From the NCBI RefSeq assembly GCF_018842675.1, contig NZ_JAGTWO010000004.1:682001-746000 (forward strand): 64,000 nt of DNA. Reading direction: 5' to 3'. Made by a program: the position numbers and the translations under genes. Below the pieces are notes generated by a model that did not search any database, had not been told where the DNA came from, and saw only the letters and a program-made list of their open reading frames with translations. Positions 30,146 through 42,347 of the stretch are shown here, piece after piece. This DNA is from Candidatus Pantoea bituminis. Its GTDB lineage: Bacteria > Pseudomonadota > Gammaproteobacteria > Enterobacterales > Enterobacteriaceae. Each line of letters begins with the position of its first letter. Position 1 is the first letter of the stretch.

Positions 30146-31507
30146 ATGGCGCAATTTTACACCGCAAAACAGCGCGTGACGACCAAACAACGGATTACCG
30201 TCACCATCGAAGACCTTGATCCATTTGGACAAGGTGTCGCACGGCACCAAGGCAAAACGATATTTGTCAGCGGTGCGTTGCCAGGCGAACAGGCAGAAAT
30301 TACCTTAACTGAGGATAAGCGCCAATTTGCCCGAGCGAAAGTCACGCGCTTGTTAAGCAGTAGCCCGGCACGCGTTACACCGCGCTGCCCACATTTTAAT
30401 ACCTGTGGTGGCTGCCAACAGCAGCATGTTGATGTTGTTTTACAGCAGCAGAGTAAAGCGCAAGCGCTAAGCCGCATGTTAAGTAAAGAAGCGCAACGCG
30501 TAGTGGCCGTGGATGAAGTTATTGCCGGAGAACCTTGGGGCTATCGCCGCCGAGCACGGCTGGGATTGCAATGGCAAAACAAAAGCCAACAGCTGCGAAT
30601 GGGGTTTCGTCAGGAAGCCAGCAACGATCTGGTCGATATTCAGCAATGCCCCATTTTGACGCCCGAACTTGAGGCGTTGATCACGCCGTTACGCCAGTGT
30701 CTGCGTGAGTTAAAAGCGGTTAAAAGGCTGGGACATGTTGAGCTGGTACAGGCAGATAATGGCCCGCTGATGGTTTTACGTCATCTTGATGCGCTCCATG
30801 TCGACGACAGAGAAAAACTGGAACGCTTTTCGCATAAGCATCAGTTGATGATGTTTTTGGATGACGGCAGCGAAAACTTAACGGCTCTAAGTAATAACCA
30901 ACCGTTCTATCAATCACACAAACTTAAGTTAACCTTCAGTCCGCAAGATTTTATTCAGGTAAACGATGCGGTCAATCAACAGATGGTAGCCCGGGCAATT
31001 GACTGGCTGGATCTGCAACCAGACGATCGCGTATTAGATCTGTTTTGCGGCATGGGAAACTTCACACTTCCGATAGGAAAAGTCGTACAAAATGCGGTTG
31101 GTGTGGAGGGCGTTGCAGCATTAGTACGGCAGGCAGCGTATAATGCGGACCTGAATAGTCTTAAAAATGTCAGCTTTTTCCAGCATAACCTGGAGGAAGA
31201 TGTTTCGCGCCAGCCGTGGGCGGCGCAAGGATTTAACAAGGTATTACTCGATCCGGCGCGTGCCGGTGCCGCAGGCGTGATGACGCATGTGGTTAAACTT
31301 GCACCACAACGTGTGGTCTATGTTTCGTGTAATCCCACGACACTCGCTCGCGACAGCCAGACATTGCTGTTGGCGGGCTACCAATTGGAAAGGGTCGCGA
31401 TGCTAGATATGTTCCCACATACCCGTCATCTCGAATCCATGGTGCTGTTCAAAAAACATAAGCGATCATTAAGATCGGTGTGCAGGAGAGGATATGGTTG
31501 CGGTTAG
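30146..31507 (+). CDS. rlmD: 23S rRNA (uracil1939-C5)-methyltransferase RlmD
   Basis: SAM- and [4Fe-4S]-dependent methylase of U1939 in 23S rRNA. N-terminal TRAM/OB domain (residues about 10-70), cluster cysteines in [17 protein letters not shown] motif [22 protein letters not shown] and the catalytic cysteine in [16 protein letters not shown] 30146 is chosen because the protein then starts MAQFYTAK as in E. coli. The frame runs 14 residues past the usual end and overlaps relA by 14 bp. One extra A in the A-run 31451-31456 would give FKKT-stop at 31459-31461, so this end may be a sequencing artefact. Confidence 0.93.
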   Translation: MAQFYTAKQRVTTKQRITVTIEDLDPFGQGVARHQGKTIFVSGALPGEQAEITLTEDKRQFARAKVTRLLSSSPARVTPRCPHFNTCGGCQQQHVDVVLQQQSKAQALSRMLSKEAQRVVAVDEVIAGEPWGYRRRARLGLQWQNKSQQLRMGFRQEASNDLVDIQQCPILTPELEALITPLRQCLRELKAVKRLGHVELVQADNGPLMVLRHLDALHVDDREKLERFSHKHQLMMFLDDGSENLTALSNNQPFYQSHKLKLTFSPQDFIQVNDAVNQQMVARAIDWLDLQPDDRVLDLFCGMGNFTLPIGKVVQNAVGVEGVAALVRQAAYNADLNSLKNVSFFQHNLEEDVSRQPWAAQGFNKVLLDPARAGAAGVMTHVVKLAPQRVVYVSCNPTTLARDSQTLLLAGYQLERVAMLDMFPHTRHLESMVLFKKHKRSLRSVCRRGYGCG

Positions 31508-33725
31508 AAGTGCGCATTTAAATACGGCGGGGGAGTTTGCCCTCGACCAGTGGATCGCCAGTCTTGGCATGATCAACCCGCAATCATGTCAACGACTTGC
31601 CGAAACCTGGCGCTATTGTGAAGCCCAAACGCACAACCATCCGGATCAATCTCTGCTGCTGTGGCGTGGTATTGAGATGGTCGAAATCCTCTCGATGCTC
31701 AGTATGGATATCGACAGTCTGTGCGCCGCGCTCATTTTCCCACTCGCAAATGATGAAGTGGTGAGTGAAGAGGAACTTGAGCAAGCGGTCGGCAAAGGCA
31801 TTGTCTCGCTGGTACACGGCGTACGCGACATGGATGCGATACGCCAGCTCAAAGCCATTCATAATGATTCAATGGCCTCCGAGCAGGTGGATAATGTTCG
31901 CCGCATGTTGCTGGCGATGGTAGAAGATTTCCGCTGCGTGGTGTTGAAATTAGCCGAACGCATCATGAACCTGCGCGAAATGAAAGACGCGCCGGAAGAT
32001 GAGCGCGTGCTGGCAGCAAAAGAGAGCACCAATATTTATGCGCCGTTGGCCAACCGACTCGGCATTGGTCAACTGAAGTGGGAGCTGGAGGATTATTGCT
32101 TCCGCTATCTGCATCCTGATGAATACAAGCGCATCGCCAAACTGTTGCATGAACGCCGCATTGACCGCGAACAGTACATCGAAAATTTCGTCGATAATCT
32201 GCGTAAAGAGATGGCAAAAGAGGGCGTACGCGCTGAAGTGTACGGGCGCCCAAAACATATCTACAGTATCTGGCGTAAGATGCAGAAAAAGTCGCTGGCG
32301 TTTGATGAACTGTTTGATGTGCGTGCAGTGCGTATTGTGGCTGAGCGTCTGCAAGACTGTTATGGCGCATTAGGCACGGTGCATACGCTTTATCGCCATC
32401 TGCCCAGCGAGTTCGATGATTACGTCGCCAATCCAAAGCCCAACGGCTATCAATCCATTCACACCGTGGTGCTGGGCCCGAAAGGCAAAACGGTTGAAAT
32501 TCAGATACGTACCCGCCAGATGCATGAAGATGCCGAACTGGGCGTTGCTGCGCACTGGAAATATAAAGAAGGGCCTTCTTCCAGCAATGCGCGCGGCTCA
32601 GCGGGCCACGAAGAACGCATTGCATGGCTGCGTAAACTGATCGGCTGGCAGGAAGAGATGGCTGACTCTGGCGAGCTGTTGGAAGAGGTGCGCAGCCAGG
32701 TCTTTGACGATCGCGTTTATGTCTTTACACCCAAAGGCGACGTGGTTGATCTGCCAGCGGGTTCAACGCCGTTGGACTTCGCTTATCACATACACAGTGA
32801 TATCGGTCATCGCTGCATTGGCGCGAAGATTGGCGGTCGTATTGTGCCGTTTACGTATCAATTGCAAATGGGTGATCAGGTTGAAGTCATCACCCAGAAA
32901 CAGCCGAATCCAAGCCGCGACTGGCTCAACCCTAATCTGGGTTTTATCACCACCAGCCGCGGTCGCTCTAAGATTCATAACTGGTTCCGCAAGCAGGATC
33001 GCGACAAGAATATTCTTGCCGGACGGCAGATTCTGGACAACGAACTGAGCCAGATGGATATCAGCCTGAAAGAAGCCGAAAAACTGCTGCTGCCGCGCTA
33101 TAACGTCACCTCGCTTGAAGAACTGCTCGCCGCGATTGGCGGGGGCGATATTCGACTTAATCAGATGGCAAACTTCCTGCAGGCCAAGCTCAACAAGCCG
33201 AGTGCTGAAGAGCAGGATCGTGAAGCGCTGCGCCAGCTGACGCAAAAATCCTACTCGGCGCCGTCGCGTAAAGAGAGCGGACGCGTGGTGGTGGAAGGCG
33301 TCGGCAATTTAATGCATCACATTGCACGCTGCTGCCAGCCGATTCCTGGCGATGATATTGTGGGCTTTATTACCCACGGACGCGGTATTTCGATTCATCG
33401 CGCCGACTGCGATCAGCTTGCTGAGCTGATTTCCCATGCACCAGAGCGCATCGTTGATGCTGTGTGGGGAGAAAGCTATTCCAGCGGCTACTCGCTGGTG
33501 GTGCGCGTGACGGCCAACGATCGCAGCGGGTTGCTGCGTGACATCACCACCATTCTCGCCAATGAAAAAGTGAATGTGTTGGGCGTCTCCAGCCGCAGCG
33601 ATACTAAGAAGCAGCTGGCAACGATTGATATGGATATTGAGATTTATAACCAGCAGGTGCTGGGTCGCGTGTTGGCGCGCCTGAATCAGGTCTCCGATAT
33701 CATTGATGCTCGCCGTTTGCATTGA
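31494..33725 (+). CDS. relA: GTP pyrophosphokinase RelA
   Basis: Ribosome-associated (p)ppGpp synthetase of the stringent response, 743 aa (E. coli 744). The N-terminal hydrolase domain is degenerate: ALIFPLAND stands where SpoT-type enzymes have the HD motif, so it should be synthesis-only. Synthetase domain with [14 protein letters not shown] and [12 protein letters not shown] (acidic EXDD), TGS domain with [17 protein letters not shown], a conserved-cysteine domain ([10 protein letters not shown]) and a C-terminal ACT domain. GGAG eight bases before ATG 31494. Probably cotranscribed with rlmD. Confidence 0.96.
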   Translation: MVAVRSAHLNTAGEFALDQWIASLGMINPQSCQRLAETWRYCEAQTHNHPDQSLLLWRGIEMVEILSMLSMDIDSLCAALIFPLANDEVVSEEELEQAVGKGIVSLVHGVRDMDAIRQLKAIHNDSMASEQVDNVRRMLLAMVEDFRCVVLKLAERIMNLREMKDAPEDERVLAAKESTNIYAPLANRLGIGQLKWELEDYCFRYLHPDEYKRIAKLLHERRIDREQYIENFVDNLRKEMAKEGVRAEVYGRPKHIYSIWRKMQKKSLAFDELFDVRAVRIVAERLQDCYGALGTVHTLYRHLPSEFDDYVANPKPNGYQSIHTVVLGPKGKTVEIQIRTRQMHEDAELGVAAHWKYKEGPSSSNARGSAGHEERIAWLRKLIGWQEEMADSGELLEEVRSQVFDDRVYVFTPKGDVVDLPAGSTPLDFAYHIHSDIGHRCIGAKIGGRIVPFTYQLQMGDQVEVITQKQPNPSRDWLNPNLGFITTSRGRSKIHNWFRKQDRDKNILAGRQILDNELSQMDISLKEAEKLLLPRYNVTSLEELLAAIGGGDIRLNQMANFLQAKLNKPSAEEQDREALRQLTQKSYSAPSRKESGRVVVEGVGNLMHHIARCCQPIPGDDIVGFITHGRGISIHRADCDQLAELISHAPERIVDAVWGESYSSGYSLVVRVTANDRSGLLRDITTILANEKVNVLGVSSRSDTKKQLATIDMDIEIYNQQVLGRVLARLNQVSDIIDARRLH

Positions 33726-33785
33726 TGATGCGCGTTTAGTTTGCTGTCAGAAAGAGTGAGCTGTCAGGAAAGAGCGTGCTGGCTG

Positions 33786-33963
33786 TCCCCCATCCCGGCC
33801 TTCCCCGCGCAGCGGGGAAGGAGACGCTGCCACATACAGGTACAGAGCGGGCATATTGCAGCATCTTCCTCCCCCATTTATGGGGGAGGATTGAGGTGGG
33901 GGACAAACAACCTCGCACTTCAGAGGACCGAGGTGGGGGACAAACAACCTCATCTGCGTGCTG
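33786..33963. repeat. Dispersed hairpin-rich intergenic repeat, locus B copy 1
   Basis: First unit of a two-copy tandem repeat (period 177-178 bp) between relA and mazG. It contains TTCCCCGC-GCA-GCGGGGAA (8-bp stem, 33801-33819) and TCCTCCCCCAT-TT-ATGGGGGAGGA (11-bp perfect stem, 33867-33890), plus two short direct repeats of GAGGTGGGGGACAAACAACC. No ribosome site or conserved protein is associated. The gap 33726-34203 holds only these repeats plus about 60 bp before mazG. Confidence 0.8.
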
Positions 33964-34140
33964 CCCCCATCCCGACCTTCCCCCGCGTAGCGGGGAAGGA
34001 GACGCTGCCACATGCAGGTACAGAGCGGGCATATTGCAGCATCTTCCTCCCCCATTTATGGGGGAGGATTGAGGTGGGGGACAAACAACCTCGCACTTCA
34101 GAGGACCGAGGTGGGGGACAAACAACCTCGCACTTCAAAA
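33964..34140. repeat. Dispersed hairpin-rich intergenic repeat, locus B copy 2
   Basis: Second unit, almost identical to the first. Differences are a one-base insertion in the first C-run (TTCCCCCGCGTAGCGGGG), C/T changes in the loop, ATACAGG versus ATGCAGG and the terminal bases. Near identity implies recent duplication or ongoing exchange. It ends about 63 bp before the mazG start. Confidence 0.8.
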
Positions 34141-34203
34141 TACAGACAGCGTAATAAAACGCATAGAATCCAACTCAAAATCATTCCCCAAAGGATCTTC
34201 CCC

Positions 34204-35025
34204 ATGAATTCAATTGATCGCCTGCTGGGCATTATGAAAACCCTGCGCGATCCGCAACACGGCTGTCCGTGGGATCGCGAACAGACCTTTGCCAGCATTG
34301 CGCCTTACACATTAGAAGAGACGTACGAAGTCGTCGATGCCATCCAGCGTGAAGATTTTGATGATCTGCGTGGCGAGTTGGGCGATCTGCTGTTTCAGGT
34401 TGTGTTCTACGCGCAAATGGCCAACGAGCAAGATCGCTTTAACTTTGACGATATCTGCCACGCCATCAGCGATAAACTGGAGCGTCGCCACCCGCATATT
34501 TTTGCTGATGTCAAAGCGGATAACAGCGCTGAAGTTTTGAAAAACTGGGAAGCCATCAAAACCGCCGAGCGTGCAGAAAAAGCGCAGCACTCCGCGCTCG
34601 ACGACATTCCCAAAGCGCTGCCGGCGTTAATGCGCGCGCACAAAATTCAGAAGCGTTGTCACAACGTTGGGTTCGACTGGACGACATTAGGCCCGGTCGT
34701 CGATAAAGTGCATGAAGAGATCGACGAAGTGATGCATGAAGCGCAGCAATCGGTGATTGATGAGCAAAAGCTGGAAGAGGAGATTGGTGACCTGCTGTTT
34801 GCTACGGTGAATCTTTCACGGCATTTGGGCAGTAAAGCAGAAACCGCCCTGCAAAAAGCCAATGATAAATTCGAACGTCGTTTTCGTCAGGTTGAATCAA
34901 TCATTGCTGAGCAAGGTCTGAGCATGCCGGGTGCAACGCTGGAACAAATGGAAGAAGCCTGGCAACAGGTTAAAACGCGAGAGAAAGCTGATTATTCCAC
35001 CTCTGCGCATAAAATAGCCAATTAA
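34204..35025 (+). CDS. mazG: Nucleoside triphosphate pyrophosphohydrolase MazG
   Basis: 273-aa all-alpha NTP-PPase with two MazG domains, hydrolysing (d)NTPs to monophosphates and PPi. In E. coli it limits effects of ppGpp-linked starvation. Domain 1: CPWDREQTFASIAPYTLEE (broken: residues about 21-39) and EELGDLL-like RGELGDLLFQVVF; domain 2: DEVMHEAQ and EEEIGDLLFATVNLSRHLG. C-terminus slightly longer than in E. coli (263 aa). AAGGA precedes ATG 34204. The mazEF toxin-antitoxin genes that precede mazG in E. coli are absent. Confidence 0.95.
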   Translation: MNSIDRLLGIMKTLRDPQHGCPWDREQTFASIAPYTLEETYEVVDAIQREDFDDLRGELGDLLFQVVFYAQMANEQDRFNFDDICHAISDKLERRHPHIFADVKADNSAEVLKNWEAIKTAERAEKAQHSALDDIPKALPALMRAHKIQKRCHNVGFDWTTLGPVVDKVHEEIDEVMHEAQQSVIDEQKLEEEIGDLLFATVNLSRHLGSKAETALQKANDKFERRFRQVESIIAEQGLSMPGATLEQMEEAWQQVKTREKADYSTSAHKIAN

Positions 35026-35054
35026 GCTTACACGATTCAGCGTCACAGTAACTT

Positions 35055-35070
35055 TGTGACATACATCAAA
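35055..35070. promoter_or_regulatory. Candidate CRP-like site upstream of pyrG
   Basis: TGTGA-CATACA-TCAAA matches the CRP consensus TGTGA-N6-TCACA with two mismatches in the right half. It lies about 99 bp upstream of the centre of the pyrG -10. Motif-only evidence. Confidence 0.3.
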
Positions 35071-35137
35071 CTTTCATTTACTGCTATCCGTTATGTTAGC
35101 CGCAGCATTGCGTTGGAGGATGGCAGTGATTCATCAA

Positions 35138-35166
35138 TTGTGGCTGATAGCGGTTTCCAGTATACT
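35138..35166 (+). promoter_or_regulatory. pyrG promoter
   Basis: -35 TTGTGG (35138-35143), 17-bp spacer, -10 TATACT (35161-35166), 54 bp before the pyrG start. It shows that pyrG has its own promoter in the 195-bp mazG-pyrG gap. Confidence 0.7.
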
Positions 35167-35205
35167 GTTTTCCCGTCCTGGTTATTCCACCGTCTTTAAA
35201 CCTAA

Positions 35206-36858
<1,653 letters not shown>

Positions 36859-36866
36859 GTTTCACG

Positions 36867-36895
36867 AGCAACGCGCGAACTTTTCGCGCGTTGCT
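36867..36895. terminator. Hairpin between pyrG and eno
   Basis: Perfect 13-bp stem AGCAACGCGCGAA/TTCGCGCGTTGCT with a three-base loop, eight bases after the pyrG stop, followed by TGTCTT rather than a full T-run. Either a partial terminator or an mRNA processing/stability element between the two genes. Confidence 0.5.
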
Positions 36896-36913
36896 TGTCT
36901 TAGGATTGACTAA

Positions 36914-38230
<1,317 letters not shown>

Positions 38231-38271
38231 TCGGCTGCTGATGCCGCATAAAAGCGGCAACGCCTGATGAT

Positions 38272-38307
38272 AAAGCCCCGCCAGCGAGCGGGGCTTTTGT
38301 TTTTTAG
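38272..38307 (+). terminator. Terminator of eno
   Basis: Ten-bp stem AAAGCCCCGC/GCGGGGCTTT, six-base loop, followed by TGTTTTTT, 42 bp after the eno stop. Strong intrinsic terminator. Confidence 0.9.
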
Positions 38308-38378
38308 CATCAGCAGCTGTTGTTGTGAGGCGCAAATCTGCCATAATAAGCGCCCTGATTTTTCCGAGCGAGTAAAAA

Positions 38379-39050
38379 ATGTTCTACCCGATTAACGAAA
38401 TGTTCCAGACGCTGCAGGGCGAAGGCTATTACACCGGTGTGCCAGCCATCTTCATCCGTTTACAAGGATGTCCAGTGGGCTGCAGTTGGTGTGATACCAA
38501 GCATACCTGGGAAAAGCGGGCAGATCGGGAAACGTCGTTGGGCGATATTTTAGTGAAAACCGTGGAAAGCGATGCCTGGGGCGACGCTGACGCGGCTACT
38601 TTGTTAAATGCCATTGAGCAGCAAGGTTGGACGGCCCGCCACGTGGTGATTACCGGCGGCGAACCGGCAATTTTCGATCTGCGACCCTTAACTGAAGCGC
38701 TGGAATCAGCCGGTTTTAATTGTCAGATTGAAACCAGCGGCACGCATGAGATTCAGTGCTCTGAAAAAACCTGGGTGACCGTTTCACCGAAGGTGAACAT
38801 GCGGGGTGGCTATGATGTATTGGCGCAGGCGCTGAGCCGAGCCGATGAGATCAAACATCCTGTGGCACGTGAGCGCGATGTGGAAGCATTAGATGAATTG
38901 CTGGCGGGGCTGCAAGACAGCAAGACGCGCATCATTGCGTTGCAGCCTATTAGCCGCAAAGACGAAGCGACCAGGCTCTGTATCGAAACGTGCATAGCGC
39001 GCAACTGGCGCTTGTCGATGCAAACGCACAAATATCTGAATATTGCCTGA
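38379..39050 (+). CDS. queE: 7-carboxy-7-deazaguanine synthase QueE
   Basis: 223-aa radical SAM enzyme converting 6-carboxytetrahydropterin to 7-carboxy-7-deazaguanine in queuosine synthesis. The cluster motif GCPVGCSWCD has CX3CX2C spacing (residues about 31-38) and is followed by TKHTW. Also VVITGGEPAIFDL and QIETSGTHE. Same length as E. coli QueE. It follows eno with its own upstream region. QueD, which supplies its substrate, is encoded 0.8 kb further on. Confidence 0.95.
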   Translation: MFYPINEMFQTLQGEGYYTGVPAIFIRLQGCPVGCSWCDTKHTWEKRADRETSLGDILVKTVESDAWGDADAATLLNAIEQQGWTARHVVITGGEPAIFDLRPLTEALESAGFNCQIETSGTHEIQCSEKTWVTVSPKVNMRGGYDVLAQALSRADEIKHPVARERDVEALDELLAGLQDSKTRIIALQPISRKDEATRLCIETCIARNWRLSMQTHKYLNIA

Positions 39051-39083
39051 TGTGGATAGGGCGGCAATGCGCCGCCCTGATCG

Positions 39084-39683
39084 TTACTGTTTTGCCTTCC
39101 AGGCGTCATACGCTTTCTTAATCTCGGTTTTCGCCGCTGCGGCATCTTGAAAACCATTTAACTCCACTTTCTTGCGGCCATCCGGCAACTGCTTATAGAC
39201 GCGGAAAAACGCTTCTAAACGCTGCACTTCAACCTTCGGCAGATCGCTTAGCGATTGGATCTCATCATAAGTGGGATCGATTTTGCTGGCAGGTACCGCA
39301 ACGATTTTATCGTCTTCTTCGCCACCGTCGATCATCTTCAACACACCAATCGGACGCAGTTTGATCAACGTGCCTGGCTGCAAGGGCGCGCGAGTGTAAA
39401 AGATCACATCCAGTGGATCGTTATCGCCGCCCAATGATTGCGTCAGCGAACCGTAATTGGCGGGATAGGCAACAGGCATCGACTGAAAACGATCGGCAAC
39501 GATAAAACCGGTTTTCGCATCGGTTTCATATTTGATTACTCCACCCGCCGGGATTTCGGTTACCGCGAAAAACTCTTCCGGTACATTGTCAGGCTGCGGG
39601 AAATGAAGCACGTTTTCCGCCTGGACGGCGGCAGAGGTTGAAACAAGCAGAGCAATAACTGAAAGGCGTTTTACCAGATTCAT
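39084..39683 (-). CDS. Exported family-I inorganic pyrophosphatase
   Basis: 199 aa. Residues 1-22 form a typical Sec signal (MNLVKR, hydrophobic core, cleavage after AVQA), so the enzyme should be periplasmic. The mature part is a soluble family-I PPase: KYETDAKTGFIVADR, AYPANYG, the signature GGDNDPLDVIF with metal-binding Asp87, Asp89 and Asp92, and DGGEEDDKIVAV. Pyrophosphate hydrolysis is supported by the motifs; its substrate in the periplasm is unknown. E. coli K-12 has only a cytoplasmic Ppa (175 aa), which this is not. It lies downstream of queD on the same strand, 200 bp away. Confidence 0.85.
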   Translation of the reverse strand: MNLVKRLSVIALLVSTSAAVQAENVLHFPQPDNVPEEFFAVTEIPAGGVIKYETDAKTGFIVADRFQSMPVAYPANYGSLTQSLGGDNDPLDVIFYTRAPLQPGTLIKLRPIGVLKMIDGGEEDDKIVAVPASKIDPTYDEIQSLSDLPKVEVQRLEAFFRVYKQLPDGRKKVELNGFQDAAAAKTEIKKAYDAWKAKQ

Positions 39684-39883
39684 CGTTGATTCTCTTGATC
39701 TTTAATGAAAGAGACCACAACGTAGAGAGCAAAGATGACAGTAAGATGAAGGCAGTCATTTAATCAGAAATCAGACGTTTCAAACTGCAGGAAAGCGGCA
39801 ACCGGGCGGTAAATCGAGTAGAACCTATCGAACTCGCGATTAATGCGGTTAGCGCACCTGCAGTGTGAAAGGCAAAGCGTTTA

Positions 39884-40243
39884 TCAGCCGCGGTAGACGC
39901 AGCCTGCGGTACAGGTCTCTTTGATCATCACCGCACTCAGCAGCGGCAAGCGCGGCTTCATTTGATCCCAAATCCATTTTGCCAGCACTTCACTGGTAGG
40001 ATTTTCCAGACCGGGAATATCATTGAGATTGTAGTGATCAAGGCGATCGTAGATCGGCTTAAACGCCGCTTTAAGTTCGGCAAAATCCATTACCCAGCCG
40101 GTATGCGCATCCACTTCACCGGTAATTTCCAGACGAACCAGGAAGGAATGACCATGTAAACGGCCGCATTTGTGTCCTTCAGGCACATTCGGTAAGTGAT
40201 GTGCAGCTTCGAACTGGAATTCTTTAAATAGCGTGGTAGACAT
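39884..40243 (-). CDS. queD: 6-carboxy-5,6,7,8-tetrahydropterin synthase QueD
   Basis: 119-aa T-fold enzyme converting dihydroneopterin triphosphate to 6-carboxytetrahydropterin in queuosine synthesis. Zinc ligands in AAHHLP and GRLHGHSF, catalytic cysteine in [10 protein letters not shown] (residues about 24-33) and the C-terminal [11 protein letters not shown]. coli QueD has 121 aa. It is divergent from cysJ with a 298-bp shared upstream region, and has no visible coupling to the PPase gene downstream. Confidence 0.94.
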   Translation of the reverse strand: MSTTLFKEFQFEAAHHLPNVPEGHKCGRLHGHSFLVRLEITGEVDAHTGWVMDFAELKAAFKPIYDRLDHYNLNDIPGLENPTSEVLAKWIWDQMKPRLPLLSAVMIKETCTAGCVYRG

Positions 40244-40541
40244 AAGGGTTCTCAGACTTTAAAAACCGCTGAATTCTACCTGAAAGGCAGATTTTTCGCA
40301 CCCGCAAAGCGCAAAGCCGCTTTTTTCGCTTAATTCTCTCTGCATCTGCTTGTTTAATAGACTGATAAATAAGCACTTTTTTTACCACTTTTGCCGATTA
40401 TCTTTACCTGAAAAACCACTTAGTCATTTTGGTTATTTATTATGTCGAAGGCGTATTTAATCGTTAATATACGGCCCGGTAACCTACCCACTCTTCCGCC
40501 ATTTTACGGTTCGGACTTCTGATACTGGAATTTTTAACGCG
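40244..40541. promoter_or_regulatory. Divergent queD-cysJ control region
   Basis: 298 bp without a gene. AT-rich near cysJ (TTAATCGTTAATATACG around 40457-40473 is a possible promoter region). In enterics cysJIH is activated here by CysB with N-acetylserine, but no CysB site could be assigned. A short hairpin AAAGCG/CGCTTT followed by T-rich sequence lies at 40305-40325. Confidence 0.35.
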
Positions 40542-42347
40542 ATGACGACTCAGGCACCAGGTTCAATGCTCCCACTCTCGCCGGAGCAACTCGCTCGCTT
40601 ACAAGCGGCGACGACGGATTTTTCCACTACCCAAATGGCATGGCTCTCAGGTTATTTCTGGGGAATGGTCAATCAAACGCCTGGCAGCGTAGCCGTCAGC
40701 GCGGCGCCTGTGCAGGCTGAAATTCCAGCTATTACACTGCTTTCAGCCTCGCAAACCGGTAATGCACGCCGACTGGCGGAGCAACTGCGTGACGACTTGC
40801 TGGCTGCCAAACTGAACGTCAACCTTGTGAACGCGGGCGATTATAAATTCAAGCAAATCGGTCAGGAAAAACTGTTAGTGGTCGTGACGTCGACTCAAGG
40901 CGAAGGCGAGCCGCCAGAAGAAGCGGTGGCGTTGCATAAATTCCTGATGTCGAAAAAAGCCCCGAAAATGGACGGCACCGTATTTGCGGTGTTTGGTCTG
41001 GGTGATACCTCTTACGAATTCTTTAGCCAGGCCGGTAAAGATTTTGATAGCCGCCTGGCGGAGCTGGGTGCGGAGCGGCTGCTGGATCGCGTAGATGCTG
41101 ATGTTGAATACGCAGATCAGGCCACGGCCTGGCGCAGCGCGTTGACAGAAATTCTGAAAAAACGTGTCCCTACTGAGTCGCCAGCGCAAGCTGCTGCCAC
41201 AGCCGCAGGCAGCGTAAATGAAGTTTCCAGCAGTCCCTATACTAAAGAAGCGCCGCTTACCGCCAGCTTTGCGGTAAACCAGAAAATCACGGGCCGTGAT
41301 TCTGATAAAGACGTGCGCCACATCGAAATTGATCTGGGTGATTCTGGCTTGCGCTATCAGCCTGGCGATGCGCTTGGCGTATGGTTTGAAAACGATGCGG
41401 AATTGGTTAAGGAACTGCTTGAGCTGGTGTGGCTGAAAGGCGATGAACCGGTTGACGTTAACGGGAAATCTTTGCCATTGGCAGAAGCATTACAAAAACA
41501 TTTCGAACTGACGGTGAATACCGCGCAGATTGTGGCGCAGTACGCGGCGCTGTCGCGTAACGAAGAGCTGCTGTCGCTGGTGGATGACAAAGCTAAACTG
41601 CAGAAATACGCGCAGTGTTATCCGATTGTCGACATGATTCGTTTGGCACCGGCTGAGCTGAGTGCCGAGCAGTTAACTACGCTGCTGCGTCCGCTGACGC
41701 CGCGCCTTTACTCAATTGCCTCTTCACAGGCTGAAACAGAGACGGAAGTGCATATCACCGTCAGTGCGGTGCGTTTCGATATCGAAGAGCGCCAGCGTGG
41801 CGGCGGAGCTTCAACCTGGCTTGCCGATCGCATTGAAGAAGATGGCGAGATTCGCGTCTTTATCGAACACAACGATAACTTCCGTCTGCCAGCCAACCCG
41901 GATGCGCCAGTGATCATGATTGGGCCAGGTACCGGTATTGCACCGTTCCGCGCCTTTATGCAGCAGCGTGAGAATGAAGATGCTTCGGGTAAGAACTGGC
42001 TGTTCTTTGGTAATCCCCATTTTACCGAAGACTTCCTGTATCAGGTTGAATGGCAGAAATATGTGAAAGATGGCCTGCTGACCAATATCGATCTGGCATG
42101 GTCACGCGATCAGGCGGAAAAGATTTACGTACAAGATAAAATCCGCGCCAAAGGGGCGGAAGTGTGGCGCTGGATTGAAGAGGGCGCGCACCTTTATGTC
42201 TGCGGCGACGCTAACCGAATGGCAAAAGACGTCGAGCAGGCATTGCTGGATGTGGTGGTCGAACACGGTGGAATGGATCGTGAAACGGCCGACGAATTTT
42301 TAAGTGAGCTGCGCATTGAGCGCCGTTATCAGCGAGACGTTTACTAA
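40542..42347 (+). CDS. cysJ: Sulfite reductase flavoprotein alpha subunit CysJ
   Basis: 601-aa NADPH-dependent diflavin reductase that passes electrons to CysI. N-terminal flavodoxin domain with FMN loop [15 protein letters not shown] (residues about 69-83) and [13 protein letters not shown], then the FAD/connecting domain with [10 protein letters not shown] and GGASTWLAD, and the NADPH domain with [16 protein letters not shown]; the C-terminus is RRYQRDVY. E. coli CysJ has 599 aa. Its TAA overlaps the cysI ATG (TAATG), so cysJ-cysI are coupled. Confidence 0.96.
   Translation: MTTQAPGSMLPLSPEQLARLQAATTDFSTTQMAWLSGYFWGMVNQTPGSVAVSAAPVQAEIPAITLLSASQTGNARRLAEQLRDDLLAAKLNVNLVNAGDYKFKQIGQEKLLVVVTSTQGEGEPPEEAVALHKFLMSKKAPKMDGTVFAVFGLGDTSYEFFSQAGKDFDSRLAELGAERLLDRVDADVEYADQATAWRSALTEILKKRVPTESPAQAAATAAGSVNEVSSSPYTKEAPLTASFAVNQKITGRDSDKDVRHIEIDLGDSGLRYQPGDALGVWFENDAELVKELLELVWLKGDEPVDVNGKSLPLAEALQKHFELTVNTAQIVAQYAALSRNEELLSLVDDKAKLQKYAQCYPIVDMIRLAPAELSAEQLTTLLRPLTPRLYSIASSQAETETEVHITVSAVRFDIEERQRGGGASTWLADRIEEDGEIRVFIEHNDNFRLPANPDAPVIMIGPGTGIAPFRAFMQQRENEDASGKNWLFFGNPHFTEDFLYQVEWQKYVKDGLLTNIDLAWSRDQAEKIYVQDKIRAKGAEVWRWIEEGAHLYVCGDANRMAKDVEQALLDVVVEHGGMDRETADEFLSELRIERRYQRDVY

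Noticed and set aside
33741..34154. Open frames of 60-140 codons in the relA-mazG gap
   Set aside because: They run through tandem non-coding hairpin repeats, lack ribosome sites and have low-complexity Gly/Arg/Pro-rich translations.
33726..34203. mazEF toxin-antitoxin expected between relA and mazG
   Set aside because: No MazE- or MazF-like sequence in any frame of the gap; only the repeats are present.
40305..40325. AAAGCG/CGCTTT hairpin with T-tract upstream of cysJ as a terminator
   Set aside because: Only six base pairs, and no gene ends there; it lies between two divergent starts, so it is mentioned only within the control region.
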